The position numbers were made by a program, and so were the translations under genes. The notes beneath the pieces are model-generated. The model saw only the letters and a list, made by a program, of their open reading frames with translations, was not told where the DNA came from and did no database searches. A stretch of DNA of 64,000 nt from CAWJNF01 sp963844235 (lineage in GTDB: Bacteria; Actinomycetota; Thermoleophilia; Gaiellales; Gaiellaceae), in NCBI GenBank assembly GCA_963844235.1, contig CAWJNF010000008.1:496001-560000 (forward strand), written 5' to 3'. Shown piece after piece: positions 15,683 through 23,558 of this stretch. The stretch's first letter is position 1; each line of letters starts with the position of its first letter.

Positions 15683-15770
15683 CGCGTGCCTAGCCGCGCT
15701 GGCCCAGTCCCGATGCGCCCCAGGACTAGGGAGAGGTGCCCAGCCCCGGGGTGGTCGCTCTCTGACGCCG
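15683..15770 (-). promoter_or_regulatory. Hairpin and leader before excisionase gene (element B)
   Basis: It carries the same order of elements as 10853-10930: a degenerate CCGGGGCTGGGCACC hairpin, then GGGCCAGCGCGGCTAG and GCGGGGGAACGG. The hairpin is weaker than in element A. Confidence 0.45.
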
Positions 15771-15842
15771 TCTGCAAGGACGCGCAGCGCGAGGGAGGAG
15801 ATCATCGCGCGCACCCCCAACGCCAGGGAGACCTTGGTCATT

Positions 15843-15995
15843 TCAACGATTCCCAAAGGTCGCGCGCCCAGTAATCATGACGATCTCGTCGCCCTCGAAC
15901 GCCTCGGAGCCCTTCCTCGACGGTGGTCGCCCTTCCGTTGCGCGAGAGGACGACGTCGCGCATCAAGCGCCGCATGGGGGGCGTCTGCTCCGGCG
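15843..15995 (-). pseudogene. Remnant of the shared hypothetical gene (copy at 10404-10784)
   Basis: Minus-strand codons give PEQTPPMRRLMRDVVLSRNG, then after a one-base shift GSEAFEGDEIVMITG. These align with TPPRLRLTRDVVLNRGG and FPGDEIVTSTG of the element A gene. Only the C-terminal third is recognisable. Confidence 0.65.
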
Positions 15996-16060
15996 CACCG
16001 CGACCGCCCGGACGCGGTTCTGTTCGGCCTCCTCGGCCGTCCGACGCTCCGCCTCCAATG

Positions 16061-16234
16061 TCAGCCTGTCGAACGGTGTCGACTGTCGAGGAGCTCGGAC
16101 GGAGGGGTGGTACCGGCTCGGGTACCAGCGGAGTGGTGGTACCACGGCACCCCCTTTAGGGGGCCGGTACCGCCCGAGGCCCGAGGCAGGTGGTACCAAG
16201 GGTGGTACCAATCCCGGTACCAGTTGTCAGACAT
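16061..16234 (-). CDS. Short Trp-Tyr-rich open frame over the GGTACC repeats
   Basis: ATG 16234 overlaps the end of the truncated RepA-like gene. The product, 57 residues, begins MSDNWYRDWYHPWYHLPRAS. The WY repeats arise directly from the GGTACC units, so the frame may be only a by-product of the repeat array. I list it because the overlap is typical of coupled genes. Confidence 0.3.
   Translation of the reverse strand: MSDNWYRDWYHPWYHLPRASGGTGPLKGVPWYHHSAGTRAGTTPPSELLDSRHRSTG
16109..16221 (-). other. GGTACC repeat array with central hairpin, candidate origin of element B
   Basis: GGTACC occurs seven times, starting at 16109, 16121, 16138, 16166, 16192, 16204 and 16216. Several steps are exactly 12 bases. 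A CCCCC-TTTA-GGGGG hairpin (16150-16163) lies between units three and four. The array is immediately downstream of the RepA-like gene fragment, the same place as the different repeat array in element A. Confidence 0.55.
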
Positions 16235-16796
16235 CGTCGGAGCCTCGGATTTCGGCGACGATTCGGAGCACTTCGGCGCGGTTGCCGCCGACGTGCTCGA
16301 ATACCTCGTTGGCGCTGACGTCGGGGTGGTCGGAGAGGTAGGCGGCGACCTTCGCGCGGGCTGTTCCCTCGACGACGTTGAGGCGGGCGCTGCTCGTCGT
16401 CGGGTCGAAGTCGGCCCGGTAGCTCGTGACCGGGCTGGCTTCGGCCTCGCGGTGTTCGGCCTGGATTTCGCGTTGGGCGTCGTCGCGTTTCTTGACGGTG
16501 ATGGCGCTCTCCCAGTAGCCCGCCAGGTCGGAGCTGCCGCGCATCCGGGTGCCGTCGTGGCCGACGTGGTGGACGAACACAACGGCCGCGCCGGTCTCGT
16601 CGCGCAGGTAGCGCATGAAGTCGAGTACCCGGCCGAGCTCCTTCTGGGAGTTCTCGTCGACGTCGGCGCCCTTCAGACGGACGAGCGGGTCGAGGAAGAT
16701 CGCGCGTGGCCGGATCTCCCTGCCGGCGGTGACGAGTGCCTCCTGCCACTTCTCGTCGTTGAGGCGGACGACTCGCCCGATCGCGTTCGCCGCCAT
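16227..16796 (-). pseudogene. RepA-like ATPase, C-terminal half only
   Basis: The frame from ATG 16796 gives 189 residues: IRPRAIFLDPLVRLKGADVD (Walker B and sensor region), GAAVVFVHHVGHDGTRMRGS, then SSDLAGYWESAITVKKRDD. This matches the second half of AAA_25 RepA-like proteins. The P-loop half is missing. Upstream sequence belongs to a different gene (16819-17214). I infer a deletion or gene replacement. A functioning helicase is unlikely, though the C-terminal half could still bind the adjacent repeats. Confidence 0.7.
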
Positions 16797-16818
16797 CCGC
16801 GGGTCGGGGGGCCGGGGT

Positions 16819-17214
16819 CTACTCGGCGCCGGGAGGCAGCGCAGGCGGCGCGGCCTCAAGCTCCCGATCCTGGGCCTCCTTTGCGGCCGCGACCATTCTG
16901 AAGATCGGCGATTCGATGATGATCTCCTCTTCATGCTCCGGCGGCCTGACATCGACGGGCACATGTGCCCGCCCGAATCCACGATCGGCCAGCCAACGGC
17001 CAGCCTCCATGCGAACCTCCGTACGCTCGCGCTCGTCCTCGAGCACCCCGAGCATGAAGTCGGCGACCCGCCGGCCATCGTCGCCCACCAACTCGCGCAC
17101 GTAGCGAGCAAGCCCTTTCGGGCGACCTCCGGGGTTGCCGCTCATACCCGGGGCGAACGGCCGACCGACCACGGGCGAAAGCGCTGTTTCGATGCTGTTC
17201 TCAGCGAGCTCCAT
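16819..17214 (-). CDS. DUF5681-like / terminase-small-subunit-like protein (element B)
   Basis: The product has 131 residues. The N-terminus contains RPFAPGMSGNPGGRPKGLAR, the GNPGGRPKG signature of DUF5681 and related phage DNA-packaging proteins. Helices follow (YVRELVGDDGRRVADFMLGV, RMEAGRWLADRGFGRA), and the tail is acidic. The start at ATG 17214 lacks a clear ribosome site. It ends 22 bases before the truncated RepA-like frame. The role in packaging is inferred from the family only. Confidence 0.65.
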   Translation of the reverse strand: MELAENSIETALSPVVGRPFAPGMSGNPGGRPKGLARYVRELVGDDGRRVADFMLGVLEDERERTEVRMEAGRWLADRGFGRAHVPVDVRPPEHEEEIIIESPIFRMVAAAKEAQDRELEAAPPALPPGAE

Positions 17215-17363
17215 GCTTGGCGAATGGTCGCACAGAAGGCTGACGACCCTGAAATTCCCGCGTGTGTGGGCGCGTGAGCAGGTGCGAAAGATCGAGGCGG
17301 ACGCTCTCGAGCGGCTCGCGGTCATGCGGGAGATCGACGCGCTCCGCGAGGCCGCCTGAGGCG

Positions 17364-17665
17364 ATGGAACTGACCGAGTTAGACCGTTTCGTGGAAACGG
17401 ACGGCAAGTTCACGGCTGGGCTCGACGGCGTATGGCGCGTCGTAAGGACAGGCGGTCTGCTGCCGCCCTCGTAGGCGTGCGCAAGATCATCCACGGCTCG
17501 CGAGGAGCAACGAAGCTCTGGCGTCTCCCGAGCCTCCCATTTCGCATCGACGGGTGCCTGCTCCTCTACGACCGGCCGCTGGGAGGCTTCGTCGACGAAC
17601 TCGAGCCGCTCGGCGAGGGCTACGCAGGCCGCGCGATGCCCTACCGGCGCCGAGACGTTGTCTAG
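17364..17665 (+). pseudogene. Hypothetical protein gene, frameshifted
   Basis: The first frame reads MELTELDRFVETDGKFTAGL, then DGVWRVVRTGGLLPP, and stops at 17474. The next frame continues VGVRKIIHGSRGATKLWRLP, then FRIDGCLLLYDRPLGGFVDE and ends at 17665. A one-base loss near 17468 joins them into one protein of about 100 residues with alternating strands. The family was not named by me. Its end overlaps DUF2254 convergently by four bases. Confidence 0.6.
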
Positions 17666-18960
17666 GTGGCGAGAGGCGCCGTACCGTCGAGTGCGGTGGC
17701 CGCGGCGCCGATTCCTTCTCGATCTTGGTGAAGCGCGAACGCGACATCTCGCTCGTCGCTGAGGGACGCCTCAGTGGTAGTCGAGAGTAGGTCGAGCTGG
17801 AGATCGACGATCCCGACTCGCTCGGGAGGCGCGATCGACCTGAGATCGGTAAGAGCGGCTTTCAGTCGACGCGTGACCTGGGGCGAGCCCGCCCCAGCTA
17901 GGCGGATCTCGTCGAAGGCGAGATGGACGTAGGCCTCCCAGCTCATGGTCCGCACGGTGAGTCTGACCTGTCCCGCCTCGTCGAGATGCCGACCGTCAGG
18001 AAAGGGCCTGCGGGCGAGCTGCCTCAGGATGTCGTGCAGTCGGTCGATCGCTTGCACAGCTGTCGTGGGATCTTGAAAAGGCGAATCAGCGAGCGAGCGT
18101 TCCGCGATGTCGACGAGGAGGCGAACGCCGTAGGCGACGTCCTCGTCAAGCGTCGGCTCCAAGCTGAGGATCAGAGCGTCGTGCAATCGATCCTCGTCCA
18201 AGGCAGTGGACTCCCCGTGGACGCGAAAAAGGGCGTCGTCCGCGGGAACGAACTCGCCGAGGGCAGGGACAAGCTCCAGCAGGCAGTCCGCACGTCGTCC
18301 TTCCTCGACAAGCTGCTCGTAGCCGATCCCCGCGATCACTCCGGACTCCCTCGCTCTCACGACGGGAAGAGAGTCCACCTCGGAGTCGAGAGCTGGCCCC
18401 TTGTCCGGATAGCGCCGGTCGAGCACCAGACGCGTCTCGTCGCCGACGAGTTCGATCAGCGCCGAAACGCGGAGCGCCTGGCCGATGTGTTGCACATACA
18501 CGACGAGGACTGCGATGCTCGCGAGAACAAGGACGAACGCCATCACGACCGCGACGCCTGGCACATTGCCCGTGCCGTCGCCGTTGATCGTCACCTCCCG
18601 CAGCGCGAGGATCGCGTGAACGAAGGTCGCGACGAACAGGCCGATCGCCAGCTGGCTCGGCTTGTCCCGCAGAATGCGCTGCACGATGCGAGGAGAAAAC
18701 TGACCCATGGCGAGCTGGACGACAACCATCGTGATCGTGAGAACGAGCGCGGTCAGGCTCACCATCGAGGCGGCGACGGTCGAAAGGACGGCAGCCGCAG
18801 CATCCGGACCGGCCACGAGACGAGTGGGAAGCGCCTCGTAGTCGAAGTAGCGGTCGACAGCGATCGTCCCGAACGAGAGAGCCGCCCCGGCAAGCACGCA
18901 CAGCACCGGCACGAGCCAGAGGCTCGACCTCAGATGCATGAACAACTTGGCGCGCCTCAC
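17662..18960 (-). CDS. DUF2254 family integral membrane protein
   Basis: The 432-residue product has four N-terminal membrane segments: near residues 10-35 (LWLVPVLCVLAGAALSFG), 60-85 (STVAASMVSLTALVLTITMV), 105-125 and 135-160. A cytoplasmic domain of about 260 residues follows. QLAMGQFSPRIVQRILRDKP between segments two and three is the family hallmark. Function is unknown; proteins of this family have been suggested to be channels. It is intact, unlike many neighbours. The upstream gap carries no gene. Confidence 0.85.
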   Translation of the reverse strand: MRRAKLFMHLRSSLWLVPVLCVLAGAALSFGTIAVDRYFDYEALPTRLVAGPDAAAAVLSTVAASMVSLTALVLTITMVVVQLAMGQFSPRIVQRILRDKPSQLAIGLFVATFVHAILALREVTINGDGTGNVPGVAVVMAFVLVLASIAVLVVYVQHIGQALRVSALIELVGDETRLVLDRRYPDKGPALDSEVDSLPVVRARESGVIAGIGYEQLVEEGRRADCLLELVPALGEFVPADDALFRVHGESTALDEDRLHDALILSLEPTLDEDVAYGVRLLVDIAERSLADSPFQDPTTAVQAIDRLHDILRQLARRPFPDGRHLDEAGQVRLTVRTMSWEAYVHLAFDEIRLAGAGSPQVTRRLKAALTDLRSIAPPERVGIVDLQLDLLSTTTEASLSDERDVAFALHQDREGIGAAATALDGTAPLAT

Positions 18961-19577
18961 GCGACTCCCCGGACGTCGTACCCTCTAAACGCGCCGCCGA
19001 ACCACAGCGAACTACCACGCAAGCTTGCGCGAGGGTCGTTGCAACCAGCGGGTCTCTAGTCGGTGCTCCAACTCGCCCCTGGAGTAACTCAGAACAGCTT
19101 CCTCCCTCTTCCTCCCTCGTAGAGCAGGCGACGGGCGACGCCCAGGCGGCGGGATCATCGTGCGGCCGTTAGTCGCGTGCGTAACTGCCCGACCGGGTAG
19201 AGGCCCGCGCCGGATGGTGCTCGGCCCAGATGCGCTGGTCAGCCTTGCCTTGCATTGGCGAGAGTCATCAGCCGAGGAGCAGACTCATCCTCACCCGATT
19301 GCCGAAGGAGGAGGAGCGGCTGAGGAAGGCCGCGGTCCGACGTTACTGGGCGCTCGAGCGCACCGGTCGCGTGCGGGCCGTAGCGGCCGCATCTGCATCT
19401 GCGCCGCCACGTCCTCGGCGCCGCACATCCGGGCCGAACTGGCCGAGCCGGCGGGCAATCGCTTCAGTGGTTGGTTCTCCGCGGCGTTGGTGCTGTGGAC
19501 GAGCGCCTCGAAGTCAGCAGTGGCGGTTGGTTCTCGTGAAAGGGGTAGCCATGGGGCACACCTACCAAGGAGGCCCC
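18961..19577. other. Intergenic stretch, no gene supported
   Basis: Open frames here (for example 19230 onward) lack a ribosome site and have unlikely composition. A GGTTGGTTCTC motif occurs twice, around 19470 and 19530, before the gene at 19578. It presumably contains the promoters of the DUF2254 gene and of the plus-strand genes. Confidence 0.4.
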
Positions 19578-19871
19578 ATGGCAACACGAGACATTACAAC
19601 CCCGATGTCCAGAGCTGCGACGGACCCGACGCGTTCGAGAGGCTTCGCGCCCGACGAGACGAAGCTCTCGCTGAAGACGACGGAGTTCTGGGCCATGGTC
19701 GCGATGATCGTGGCCATACTCGTCGCCGCTGCCGTCTCCGACACGCTCGGAGACGTGCGTGCCTGGACGCTCGTCACCGCGGTCGCGATCGGCTACATGA
19801 TGAGCCGCGGGCTGGCGAAGTCGGGCTCGAAGTATCGAGGGTCGGATGACCCGCTGAACCGCGACGTTTAA
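19578..19871 (+). CDS. Small membrane protein
   Basis: AAGGAGG at 19567-19573 gives a strong start. The 97-residue product has a soluble N-terminus (ATRDITTPMSRAATDPTRSR), two membrane segments (FWAMVAMIVAILVAAAVSDT and AWTLVTAVAIGYMMSRGL) and the tail SGSKYRGSDDPLNRDV. The tail-coding DNA is duplicated just downstream. It heads a run of genes that includes catalase and DUF892, so a stress role is possible but inferred from context only. Confidence 0.75.
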   Translation: MATRDITTPMSRAATDPTRSRGFAPDETKLSLKTTEFWAMVAMIVAILVAAAVSDTLGDVRAWTLVTAVAIGYMMSRGLAKSGSKYRGSDDPLNRDV

Positions 19872-19955
19872 GCGTCGCGACACGGAGAGCTCGAAGTATC
19901 GAGGGTCGGAAGACCTACCGAACCGTGACGTCTTAGGACGTCGCGACAACGGAGA
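19825..19955 (+). repeat. Tandem duplication of a 64-67 base segment
   Basis: Copies at 19825-19888 and 19889-19955 share CTCGAAGTATCGAGGGTCGG and CGTCGCGACA. The first encodes the end of the preceding protein (SKYRGSDDPLNRDV). The second would encode SKYRGSEDLPNRDV but has no gene body. It looks like the leftover 3' end of a second paralogue after deletion. Confidence 0.7.
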
Positions 19956-19966
19956 GGAGAACGCGC

Positions 19967-20188
19967 GTGACCACGACTGAATTCGAGACCACGAATTCGA
20001 ACCTGGAGCAGGAGGTGCAGAAGCTCCGCAAGGACATGGAGGTTCAGGCGGCAACGGAAGCGGGTGCGAACGCGACCCAGGCGGCCACGCACGCCGGCAC
20101 CTGGTCGGCGATGATCGCCGGTGCGGCCGGCCTCGTTGTCGGAATGTTCATGGGTATCACGCTGATCGCGGTCGCCAGGCCGAAGTAG
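19967..20188 (+). CDS. Small membrane-anchored coiled-coil protein
   Basis: From GTG (GGAGAGGAGAA upstream) the 73-residue product has a coiled-coil start (NSNLEQEVQKLRKDMEVQAA) and one glycine-rich membrane segment (SAMIAGAAGLVVGMFMGITL). It sits between the small membrane protein and catalase in the same direction. Role unknown. Confidence 0.7.
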   Translation: MTTTEFETTNSNLEQEVQKLRKDMEVQAATEAGANATQAATHAGTWSAMIAGAAGLVVGMFMGITLIAVARPK

Positions 20189-20319
20189 CACTCGTGGGTG
20201 TCCCGGGTCGGCGTCGCGTCGACCCGGGCGCCCTCGGTCTAGTGCGCACGGGGAGGGCCTCGCCTTCCGGCGCTCCCGCCACGCTGTCTGACCCACTGAC
20301 CCATCGAGCAAGGAGCCAC

Positions 20320-21324
20320 ATGATCCTTCGCAGTGACCGTATCGGTACGGAGCTACCGCCCCCGTCGGACCCCGACCCCGCCGGCGCGGCGGCGGTGCAG
20401 GAGCTGATGGGCGGCCGCTTCGGCGAGATGTCGACATTCCTGAATTACACGTTCCAGTCGTTCAACTTCCGCAACCGCCAGGGAGCGAGGCCGTTCTACG
20501 ACCTGATCGCGAACATCGCCGCCGAGGAGTTCGGTCACGTCGAGCTGGTGGCGGCCACGATCAACACGATGCTGACCGGCGCCAGCTCGACCCGGAACGG
20601 CAAGGCACCCAGCGCGGCCCTGCGTGACTTCAAGGGCCTCGGCAACCCCCATCACTTCCTCGCTGGCGGTCAGGGAGCGCTACCGCAGAACTCCCAGGGG
20701 CGCCCGTGGACGGGCGACTACGTGTTCTCCTCCGGTGACCTCGTCGAAGACCTCACCCACAACTTCTTTCTCGAGACCGGGGCGCGCAACAACAAGCTCA
20801 AGGTCTACGAAATGGTCGAGCATCCCGCCGCACGGGCCTTGACCGGCTACCTGCTCGTACGCGGGGGCGTCCACCAAGTCGCCTACGCCCGCGCCATGGA
20901 ACACCTGACCGGCGCAGAGCTGATGCGGATGTTTCCCGTCCCGCGCATCCCGACCGACAAGATCCCGGAATGCAAGCCGCATATCAAGCGCGGCGACCAT
21001 CGGCGTCTTTACCGGTTCTCGCCCGAGGAGTACCAGGAGCTTGCGGCCGTCTGGAACGGCCCGCACCCGGAGACCGGCGAGGACCTGGTCGTGATCGACA
21101 ATCCGCCCGAGGGTGCCGCACCGAACGACCTGCCGGCCCAACCGGCCGTCTTCGCACCCGACTACGCCCCCGAGGAGATCGCCGAGATCGCAGCAAAGCT
21201 CCGCGACCAGGCCGGCCTCCCGGCCGCGCCAACCGGCATCGTCGCCAACGGGCAGCGCAGGGCGTCGCCGAAGAGCACATCCACACGCGGCCGCGCCACC
21301 CGGCGGAAGACCACAACCCGCTAG
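20320..21324 (+). CDS. Manganese catalase
   Basis: The 334-residue di-manganese catalase breaks down hydrogen peroxide in the cytoplasm. Metal ligands fit the family: Glu36 (RFGEMSTFLNY), Glu70 and His73 (AAEEFGHVE), Glu152 (NFFLETGAR) and His185 (GVHQVAYARAME), spaced like those of the Lactobacillus plantarum enzyme. AAGGAG lies seven bases before the ATG. The basic tail (STSTRGRATRRKTTTR) is not part of the catalytic domain. It is followed by the DUF892 gene 37 bases on, likely one transcript. It is cargo of element B. Confidence 0.95.
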   Translation: MILRSDRIGTELPPPSDPDPAGAAAVQELMGGRFGEMSTFLNYTFQSFNFRNRQGARPFYDLIANIAAEEFGHVELVAATINTMLTGASSTRNGKAPSAALRDFKGLGNPHHFLAGGQGALPQNSQGRPWTGDYVFSSGDLVEDLTHNFFLETGARNNKLKVYEMVEHPAARALTGYLLVRGGVHQVAYARAMEHLTGAELMRMFPVPRIPTDKIPECKPHIKRGDHRRLYRFSPEEYQELAAVWNGPHPETGEDLVVIDNPPEGAAPNDLPAQPAVFAPDYAPEEIAEIAAKLRDQAGLPAAPTGIVANGQRRASPKSTSTRGRATRRKTTTR

Positions 21325-21361
21325 ACCCATACCCCCAAGCCCATCAACAAAAGGAGATCAA

Positions 21362-21868
21362 ATGCCCGAAATCGCGAATCCGCGCGAGCTCTTCCTGCAC
21401 GAGCTGGGAGACATCCTCTACGTCGAGAGGGCACTCGCTCAAGAAGCGCTGCCGAAGCTCATCGGGGAAGTAGACGATGGGGAGTTCAAGCGAGGCCTGG
21501 AGAAGCACCTCGATCAGACGCGCCGGCACGTCACGAACGTCGAGAAGGTCTTCAAGACGTTTGGCGAGCCGCCTCAGGCCGAGGAATGCATCGGCTTCGA
21601 GGGGCTCAAGAGCGAACACGACACCCTCAGCGAAGGGTCCTCTCCCGCGCTGATCGATCTCGTCGATCTCGGCGCGGCCGCCCGTACCGAGCACTACGAG
21701 ATCGCAGCCTACGAGGGCCTGATCAAGATGGGTCGAGCGCTTGGCGAGCGCGAGGCGGTGGCACCGCTCGAGCAGAACCTCAAGCAGGAGAAGGAGACCC
21801 TGCGTGAGATCGAGAAGCTGACGACCCGCCTCACCAAGGAGCAGGCAAAGGACTTCGCAACTGCATAG
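21362..21868 (+). CDS. DUF892 / YciE-like ferritin-fold protein
   Basis: The 168-residue protein starts after AAGGAGATCA. It opens with RELFLHELGDILYVERALAQ, typical of the DUF892 four-helix bundle, and keeps acidic/histidine positions for a di-iron site (EKHLDQTRRHVTNVEKVF and ARTEHYEIAAYEGLI). Relatives YciE and YciF are stress-induced and ferritin-like. Adjacency to manganese catalase supports an oxidative or desiccation stress role. Confidence 0.9.
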   Translation: MPEIANPRELFLHELGDILYVERALAQEALPKLIGEVDDGEFKRGLEKHLDQTRRHVTNVEKVFKTFGEPPQAEECIGFEGLKSEHDTLSEGSSPALIDLVDLGAAARTEHYEIAAYEGLIKMGRALGEREAVAPLEQNLKQEKETLREIEKLTTRLTKEQAKDFATA

Positions 21869-21912
21869 AAGCTGCTCGCAACCTGGCCTTCCGCTATCTG
21901 AGTGCGACGTAG

Positions 21913-21939
21913 GAGGGGGCGCTGACGCAGCGCCCCCTC
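21913..21939 (+). terminator. Terminator after the catalase-DUF892 genes
   Basis: GAGGGGGCGCT and AGCGCCCCCTC form a perfect hairpin around GACGC. It lies 45 bases after the DUF892 stop. The same hairpin type recurs at 4542 and 25675. Confidence 0.75.
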
Positions 21940-22606
21940 CGCTTTCCCTAGCCCGCCCAGCCGGTCGGGGGAACCCACGACGCTCATGCAGCGATTTCGG
22001 CGGCTCCGCGAATTCGAGTTCCTCGTCGCCGCCGGCACGCCGGACACAGGCCCCCGAATGAGCGGCCCCGAGCGACCCGACGCAAGACAGCACTGACATG
22101 GTCCCCCGACGTCGCTGCCGAGACGTGGGGGAACAAGACGATGGTTGGGGACTGCGACGAACGGGGAAGTCCTCCTGGATGGCAAACGTTCGCAACCTCG
22201 CCAGCCGGCCACTTGGCCGCAGCGTTGTCTGTTCGCGACGCGCGCCTCACCAAGGCTGTCGCTGACCGCGTCACTGGGCGAATCATGGAGTTGCTCGACA
22301 TCGACGAGCAACTGAAGCGGCTCCAGAGCACATCGAGCAAGCGCGAAAAGCGCAATCCGCAAACCTCCACGCCCGGCCGGAGCGCACCGAATCGTGACCG
22401 GATGGCAACGGCGCGTTTGCCTTTCGCACCCGGGGTAAGACGGACCATCTCCTCTCCGTGCGGGATCGGGACCGGCGCGGGATGGGACCGTGAGGGGACC
22501 CGGTGCGGTGAGCTCTCCCTACGTGCGAGAGGTACTCGACGTCGAGCCGGCCGAGGCACAGGCTGTGCTCGGACTTGTGGTCATGCTCGCTCGAGTGTTC
22601 CTTCAG
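21940..22606 (+). other. Gap with gene remnants
   Basis: No complete gene is convincing. A frame from 22141 contains LAAALSVRDARLTKAVADRV and IMELLDIDEQLKRLQSTSSK, possibly a small gene with a lost end. From about 22509 to 22600 the plus strand encodes YVREVLDVEPAEAQAVLGLV, which matches the remnant at 24172-24491. The match ends where the LuxR fragment begins. Confidence 0.4.
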
Positions 22607-23095
22607 TCACATGAAGGAATCGGCGTCGGCACCTTTAAGAAGGTCGAGTGCCTCGGCTCGGGAGCTGACGCCGAGGCGGCGGCGAGCGTTCCTGACGTGT
22701 GTTCGGACTGTGTGCGGGGAAAGTACGAGTAGTTCGGCGACTTGGTCTGTTCGGAGTCCTTCGCCGTAGAGGCGGAGGATCTCGAGCTCGCGTGGGCGGA
22801 GGTCGGTACTGCGGTTTTGCACGGCCTCGCCTACGTCCGCTTTTAGGCGGGCCATCTCGAGAGAACGGCTTCGAAGGAACTGCGGGCTGCGCTCGATCTT
22901 CTCCAGGGCGTTACCGAGCTCCACTGATGCGGCGTCGAGTAGCGTGAGGTCGTTCTCGGGCGGACGCCACTTGCTGCGCGCACCGATCGTCAGCATCCCG
23001 ATCCGTTTGTCGCGGGCCGCGAGCCACCGCACCTCGACCCAGTGGAGGCCGAGCAATCCCAGGAGGGGCTTTCGGCGGCCCGCTTCGATCAGGGC
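22607..23095 (-). pseudogene. GAF-LuxR type regulator, N-terminus missing
   Basis: The readable part has the second half of a GAF-like sensor domain (LGLHWVEVRWLAARDKRIGM, then ENDLTLLDAASVELGNALEK) and a full LuxR/GerE HTH (DLRPRELEILRLYGEGLRTD, VLSPHTVRTHVRNARRRLGV). Upstream the frame runs into the STAS gene on the other strand and loses homology near 23096. The start and first half of the sensor domain appear to have been removed by a rearrangement. The 3' end also abuts a remnant of another gene. Confidence 0.65.
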
Positions 23096-23108
23096 AAAGG
23101 GGGCGGAG

Positions 23109-23558
23109 GTGTATGACTCGGAGATCCGCATTGACCTGAGTGCGGCGGGTATCACGGTGCTCGAGCTGCTCGGCGACCACGATCTCGCGACTGCCGACGA
23201 GCTCACCGCGGCGATCGACCAGGCCCTAGCGGAGCGGCCTGGGCTCGTCATGGACCTGTCCGAGACCACGTTCATGGACTCGACCGTGGTTCATCTCCTC
23301 ATCAACGCCCACCATGTCCTCGAGGCGCGAGGCCACGAGCTGATCGTCCAGATCACAGAGGCCAGCACCGTCCTGCGAGTCCTGGAGCTAACCCAGCTCG
23401 ACAGCGCTCTCGGCATCGCACGAGACCGTGACGAGGCGATCGCGAGCGCCAGCGGACGGGCAGGCGTTGTAGGCCACCTTGCGGCTCCACCGAGCTCGGC
23501 CACGCCACACGACAGCGAGTTCGCTGTCGATGACCCGGCGGACCCGGCCCTAGGCTGA
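23109..23558 (+). CDS. STAS-domain anti-sigma factor antagonist-like protein
   Basis: From GTG 23109 the product has 149 residues. A STAS domain spans about residues 5-110: ISVLELLGDHDLATADEL pattern, then LVMDLSETTFMDSTVVHLLI, where DSTVV is the usual phosphorylatable serine region. The tail is disordered. Such proteins release sigma factors of the SigB/SigF type from anti-sigma kinases. No kinase partner is adjacent. The ribosome site is close to the start codon and the gene begins right at the breakpoint of the LuxR fragment. Confidence 0.78.
   Translation: MYDSEIRIDLSAAGITVLELLGDHDLATADELTAAIDQALAERPGLVMDLSETTFMDSTVVHLLINAHHVLEARGHELIVQITEASTVLRVLELTQLDSALGIARDRDEAIASASGRAGVVGHLAAPPSSATPHDSEFAVDDPADPALG

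Noticed and set aside
16061..16234. Trp-Tyr-rich peptide as a functional antimicrobial or leader peptide
   Set aside because: The WY residues follow directly from the GGTACC units, so DNA-level function explains them better.
18961..19577. N-terminal extension of the small membrane protein from 19230
   Set aside because: AAGG AGG directly before ATG 19578 and the change in composition show the true start is 19578.
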